Shown here one piece after another: positions 7,651 through 10,349 of a DNA stretch of 10,349 bases. The stretch lies in NCBI GenBank assembly GCA_002728935.1, contig PBWF01000070.1, positions 10,244-20,592 on the forward strand. The letters are read 5' to 3'. This stretch comes from Gammaproteobacteria bacterium. GTDB taxonomy: Bacteria; Pseudomonadota; Gammaproteobacteria; Pseudomonadales; Azotimanducaceae_A. A model generated the notes under the pieces. The model did not search any database, was not told the origin of the DNA, and saw nothing but the letters and a program-made list of their open reading frames with translations. Every line of letters begins with the position of its first letter. The stretch's first letter is position 1. A program made the translations under genes and the position numbers.

Positions 7651-8619
7651 TTATACCTTTAGGACCACTTTGCCCTTCGTCTCATCCGATGCCATCAGCG
7701 CGTGAGCAGCATCGGCCTCGGCAATAGGAAACACTCGATCGACTTGGGGCGATAGACTGCCGTCGGCCAATTTTGGCCACACATAGCGCTCGAGCTCAGC
7801 CATCACGGTTTTTTTCTCAACCAATGGTCTGGCCCGTAAGGTCGAACCGATGACCCGAAGACGCTTCATCATCAACTTCCCCATATCCAGTTCGGTTCTA
7901 GCGCCGGACATGAGGCCAATCAATACAAGCCGCCCTCCAAGGCGCAATGAGTCTAAGTTGTCGCTCAGATAACCGGCACCGACTGGATCCAAAATGACAT
8001 CCACACCCTCTGACTCACTCCAATTCATGACAGCTTCTTTGAAGGAGCCGTTTGTTCTAACATGCCCTGCCCCGGCACCCAGCGATCGGCAGTAGTCGCG
8101 CTTTTCATCACTTCCGATGGTTACAAAACACGAAACACCAAACGCCCCACAAAGCTGGATGGCGGCACTGCCGACGCCACTCGCTCCAGCATGAATTACA
8201 CAGCGCTCACCTGGCTGCATCTCAGCCTCTATGAATAGGTTCAGCCATGCGGTTGCGTACACCTCCGGCAGCGCAGCCGCTTGAACAAAATCAAAACCAT
8301 CAGGGATGGGAACGACACTGCCCTCATCGACCACCACCTGCTCCGCGTACCCACCCCCGGGAAGCAGCGCACAGACCGAATCACCAACCTGAAAACGGAC
8401 CGTCTCATCACCAACGGCAGCTACTACCCCCGCACACTCGAGCCCCAGCACACTCGAGGCTCCTGGCGGCGGCGGATAGAGTCCTCTCCTCTGCATTAAG
8501 TCAGCGCGGTTAATGGCCGTCGCCTTAACAGCAATAGCAACCTCCTTAGGCCCAAGCGCTGGCACTGGCACCTCTTTCCATGCGAGCGTTTGATCGCTCT
8601 CAACTACAATCGCCCTCAT
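7651..8619 (-). CDS. NAD(P)H:quinone oxidoreductase, PIG3-like zinc-independent MDR family
   Basis: A 322-residue medium-chain dehydrogenase/reductase of the quinone oxidoreductase branch, expected to reduce quinones or related electrophilic carbonyls with NADPH in the cytosol. The N-terminal GroES-like domain has NRADLMQRRGLYPPPPG (37-53) and LGLECAGVV (59-66), typical of PIG3/QOR proteins; the cysteine and histidine ligands of zinc alcohol dehydrogenases are absent. The Rossmann nucleotide-binding loop is AGASGVG (144-150), followed by DPVGAGYL (211-218) and GGRLVLIGLMSG (228-239). Family features continue to the end (KGKVVLKV). I chose ATG at 8619 because AAGGAG (8634-8629) lies nine bases upstream and MRAIVV is the usual family start. 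An upstream in-frame ATG at 8637 would place the ribosome binding site inside the gene. It converges with csp. The physiological substrate cannot be inferred. Confidence 0.92.
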   Translation of the reverse strand: MRAIVVESDQTLAWKEVPVPALGPKEVAIAVKATAINRADLMQRRGLYPPPPGASSVLGLECAGVVAAVGDETVRFQVGDSVCALLPGGGYAEQVVVDEGSVVPIPDGFDFVQAAALPEVYATAWLNLFIEAEMQPGERCVIHAGASGVGSAAIQLCGAFGVSCFVTIGSDEKRDYCRSLGAGAGHVRTNGSFKEAVMNWSESEGVDVILDPVGAGYLSDNLDSLRLGGRLVLIGLMSGARTELDMGKLMMKRLRVIGSTLRARPLVEKKTVMAELERYVWPKLADGSLSPQVDRVFPIAEADAAHALMASDETKGKVVLKV

Positions 8620-8628
8620 CAGTTCAAT

Positions 8629-8634
8629 CTCCTT
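8629..8634 (-). promoter_or_regulatory. Ribosome binding site deciding the oxidoreductase start
   Basis: AAGGAG on the minus strand, nine bases before ATG at 8619. It supports that start over the in-frame ATG at 8637 and overlaps the end of the third 14-bp repeat. Confidence 0.65.
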
Positions 8635-8673
8635 CATCCGCTCTACCTCACACGCTCTAATTCACACACTCTA
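8632..8673 (-). repeat. Three tandem 14-bp imperfect direct repeats upstream of the oxidoreductase gene
   Basis: On the minus strand the units are TAGAGTGTGTGAAT (8673-8660), TAGAGCGTGTGAGG (8659-8646) and TAGAGCGGATGAAG (8645-8632). Each begins with TAGAG at exactly 14-base spacing; neighbouring units match at 11 of 14 positions. The third unit runs into the AAGGAG ribosome binding site. The first unit supplies a poor -10-like TAGAGT 17 bases after TTGGTG (8696-8691). The array could bind a regulator or be a simple local duplication. No fourth copy is visible on either side. Confidence 0.65.
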
Positions 8674-8697
8674 CTGGGAGACCAACATCTCACCAAT

Positions 8698-8784
8698 CTA
8701 ATTGCATTCGGGCTTAGCAGCAGGGATATTTTGAAATAGTAGGGCAAGCCGTATGCGCCTAAGCCGCGCGAACAACAAGACCAA
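8698..8784 (-). CDS. Possible 28-residue small ORF
   Basis: A TTG codon at 8784 is preceded, seven bases away, by a perfect AGGAGG (8797-8792). The frame runs 28 codons to TAG at 8700-8698. The predicted peptide is basic and leucine-rich at its front (MVLLFARLRRIRLALLFQN), then ends in a short polar tail with one cysteine. It could be an amphipathic or membrane-associated small protein, or a leader peptide for the gene downstream. It resembles no family I know. A non-ATG start and short length make chance quite possible. Confidence 0.25.
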   Translation of the reverse strand: MVLLFARLRRIRLALLFQNIPAAKPECN

Positions 8785-8851
8785 GAATCCCCCTCCTGCA
8801 AATTAACCGTAGTCTCAGAATGAGCGGCCCATCCGGGAGCGCCCTAGTCAC

Positions 8852-9052
8852 TCAGTAATGGGGAGGCGGAGGCTCAACGCTCGCCTTGGCTTCACTATCA
8901 CCCAGCAATCGCACCTGCTCCGAGAGCACCCGAAGCTGCTCTTTCAACAATAAAATTTCCTGTTGCTGCCGGCCCAATGCCTCATCCAACTGCTGCAGCA
9001 ACTCATCTTGAAACGACACTTTAATCTCAAGCGCCTCAACCGAATCATTCAC
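8852..9052 (-). CDS. slyX: SlyX family protein
   Basis: A 66-residue SlyX-type protein: one long coiled-coil helix (about 4-50, with LEIKVSFQDELLQQLDEAL and the QQQEILLLKEQLRVL heptads) followed by the diagnostic tail EPPPPHY at the C-terminus. The molecular role of SlyX is unknown; it is widespread in proteobacteria. It starts with GTG at 9052, supported by GGAG seven bases upstream, 15 bases after the hisF stop and in the same frame as hisF. It is probably the last gene of the hisH-hisF-slyX transcription unit. No clear intrinsic terminator follows. Confidence 0.9.
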   Translation of the reverse strand: MNDSVEALEIKVSFQDELLQQLDEALGRQQQEILLLKEQLRVLSEQVRLLGDSEAKASVEPPPPHY

Positions 9053-9067
9053 ATTCAGGCTCCAAGT

Positions 9068-9847
9068 TCAAAATTGCAGACGCACTTTCACGCCCTGCTC
9101 ATACAAATAGCGTTTGATATCACGGATCGTAAAATCGCCGTAATGCACCATCGAAGCTACCAAGGCTGCATCTGCTTTGCCTTCGGTGAGGACCTCCCTT
9201 AGATGCTCAGGATGACCTGCTCCCCCAGAGGCTACGACGGGCACAGGCACAGCCTCGGCAATGGTTCGCGTTAACACAAGATCGTAGCCATCCCTTGTGC
9301 CATCCCCATCAATCGAATTGACAACTAACTCCCCAGCACCTCGAGCGACTCCTTCTTTTGCCCATGCCACAGCGTCTAGTCCCATGGGGGTTCGTCCCCC
9401 ATTAATAACTATCTCAAAACCGCTCGGGCAAGAAGCCATTGACTCAACTCGCCTTACATCCATGGATAGCACGGTATTCTGCCGGCCTATGGCTCCTGCA
9501 CACTCATCGATGAGTGTTGGAAGCTTGACCGCTGCCGAATTGACATTGATCTTCTCGACGCCAGAACGAAGCAAGGCGTTAATGTCCTCAAGCGTTCTTA
9601 TGCCGCCTCCGACCGAGAAAGGAATGAAAATTTGTTTGGCGACTTCGGAAACTACATCGAGCATGATGTTTCGCTTATCGCTGGACGCAGTAATGTCGTA
9701 AAATACTAGTTCGTCCAAACCTCCTTCGTAATATTCTTTGGCTTTTTCCACAGGGTCGCCAATCGTTTTGGTGTCGACGAATTTAACGCTCTTGGCAAGC
9801 TCCCCGTCTTTGACATCAAGACACGCCACCACGCGCTTACTTAACAT
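9068..9847 (-). CDS. hisF: Imidazole glycerol phosphate synthase cyclase subunit HisF
   Basis: A 259-residue (beta-alpha)8 barrel that uses ammonia from HisH to turn PRFAR into imidazole glycerol phosphate and AICAR, in histidine biosynthesis. Catalytic aspartates are D11 (ACLDVKDG) and D130 (SMDVRR), at the same numbers as in the Thermotoga enzyme. Phosphate-binding loops are VGGGI (79-83) and ASGGAG (206-211). The start at 9847 gives the standard MLSKRVVACLD; the frame opens further upstream (to 9892), but that part overlaps hisH and is not family-like. The start lies 11 bases inside hisH, so the two subunits are translationally coupled. Oddities: S20 where most HisF have G (KGxxF), and NGGR where HGGR is common. 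From memory the overall style resembles deltaproteobacterial HisF more than E. coli HisF; this needs a tree. A role in a nucleotide-sugar pathway (HisF2-like) is a less likely alternative. Confidence 0.93.
   Translation of the reverse strand: MLSKRVVACLDVKDGELAKSVKFVDTKTIGDPVEKAKEYYEGGLDELVFYDITASSDKRNIMLDVVSEVAKQIFIPFSVGGGIRTLEDINALLRSGVEKINVNSAAVKLPTLIDECAGAIGRQNTVLSMDVRRVESMASCPSGFEIVINGGRTPMGLDAVAWAKEGVARGAGELVVNSIDGDGTRDGYDLVLTRTIAEAVPVPVVASGGAGHPEHLREVLTEGKADAALVASMVHYGDFTIRDIKRYLYEQGVKVRLQF
9837..9847 (-). other. 11-base hisH-hisF overlap
   Basis: The hisF ATG (9847-9845) lies in a different frame upstream of the hisH TAA (9839-9837). No clear Shine-Dalgarno sequence is at the right distance, so hisF probably depends on ribosomes finishing hisH, which suits a 1:1 enzyme complex. 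Confidence 0.75.
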
Positions 9848-10349
9848 AACAACCATCCCACTTTGAAAAGTTGGCGAGCAATTGAAGACCAAAGCGACCG
9901 CTTTTCTCGAGATGAAATTGAGTAGCCACTAAATGCTCGCGACCGATGACGCTGGCGAACGTTTGATCCCCATAAGTAGTCTCGCCGATGACGTGAATCG
10001 GGTGAGTGCATTGGACGTAGTAAGAGTGAACAAAATAGAATTCAAGTCCTGCAGGAATGTCGTGAAGGAGCGGGTGGTCCCTTTCGAATCGTACAGCGTT
10101 CCATCCAATTTGAGGGACCTTTAAGGCGGCATCTTCAAATCTAAACTGACTGCACTGCCCAGGTATCAGGCCAAGGCAAGCTTGATCCCCCTCCTCCGTT
10201 TGCTCCATCAAAATCTGGGCCCCAAGACATATTCCAAGGAGCGGCCTGCCAGCATCCGCGAAGTCGAGTAACGCATCCCAAATGCCAGTCTTATGCAAGG
10301 TCCCGACCGCCGACTCAGCGGTTCCGACGCCAGGGAAAATGACTCGCTC
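9837..10349 (-). CDS. hisH: Imidazole glycerol phosphate synthase glutamine amidotransferase subunit HisH (partial, 5' end outside window)
   Basis: The C-terminal 170 residues of a class I glutamine amidotransferase; about 30 N-terminal residues lie beyond the right edge, and the frame is open to the last base. HisH hydrolyses glutamine and channels ammonia to HisF. Seen in order: the PGVGTAESAV loop, the nucleophile elbow GICLGAQ with the catalytic cysteine (residue 41 of this fragment), QIGWNAV, FYFVHSYYV, and FHLEKSG with the catalytic histidine and glutamate (146 and 148). Most relatives have HPEKS or HPERS, so the leucine between the two catalytic residues is unusual, but the Cys-His-Glu triad is intact. 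The TTG at 10298 is not the start, since family sequence continues upstream of it. The gene overlaps hisF by 11 bases. Confidence 0.93.
   Translation of the reverse strand, partial: ERVIFPGVGTAESAVGTLHKTGIWDALLDFADAGRPLLGICLGAQILMEQTEEGDQACLGLIPGQCSQFRFEDAALKVPQIGWNAVRFERDHPLLHDIPAGLEFYFVHSYYVQCTHPIHVIGETTYGDQTFASVIGREHLVATQFHLEKSGRFGLQLLANFSKWDGCYVK

Noticed and set aside
8821..8851. Possible terminator after slyX
   Set aside because: The GC-rich patch (GGGCGCTCCCGGATGGGCC on the minus strand) gives only 3-4 bp of pairing and no T run.
9297..9701. 134-codon antisense open frame inside hisF
   Set aside because: It is the shadow of hisF codon usage, with a Ser/Thr/Pro/Ala-rich low-information product.

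Overview
The window reads as chromosomal core DNA from a gammaproteobacterium of moderate GC content. The clearest sign is the gene order lptG-lptF, facing away from pepA-holC-(small gene)-valS. Enterobacteria have the same block (lptG-lptF / pepA-holC-valS), and every protein in it looks gammaproteobacterial. I see no phage, transposon, CRISPR array, rRNA or tRNA. Of the ten genes with a recognised family, two are cut by the window ends (lptG on the left, hisH on the right).

Layout. (1) Minus strand, 1-1777: lptF then lptG, overlapping by ATGA. They encode the two membrane subunits of the LptB2FG exporter, which extracts lipopolysaccharide from the inner membrane. (2) 1778-1889: a divergent control region with a perfect TATAAT and two competing short stems. 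(3) Plus strand, 1890-4223: pepA (leucyl aminopeptidase), holC (DNA polymerase III chi) and an unrecognised 125-residue gene two bases after holC. (4) valS, 4315-7068, with its own promoter-like sequence just upstream. (5) csp, 7303-7518, a one-domain cold-shock protein with a good sigma70-like promoter and a short leader. A 9-bp hairpin follows it and can also serve the gene converging from the right. (6) Minus strand, 7651-8619: a PIG3-type NAD(P)H:quinone oxidoreductase. Its leader carries three 14-bp direct repeats and, further upstream, a possible 28-codon ORF behind a perfect AGGAGG. (7) Minus strand, 8852 to the window end: hisH-hisF-slyX. hisH and hisF overlap by 11 bases, and hisA is not between them.

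Functionally the window covers outer-membrane biogenesis, peptide turnover, replication, translation, cold-shock RNA chaperoning, quinone/aldehyde redox and histidine biosynthesis. I did not find a convincing new multi-gene system. The items most worth a second look are: the 125-residue protein beside holC, which has two peptides resembling the beta-clamp-binding motif; the 14-bp tandem repeats that run into the ribosome binding site of the oxidoreductase; the small ORF upstream of it; the alternative stems in the pepA leader; and the hisH-hisF pair lacking hisA, with an uncommon residue in HisF. Everything here was read by eye, with no database search.
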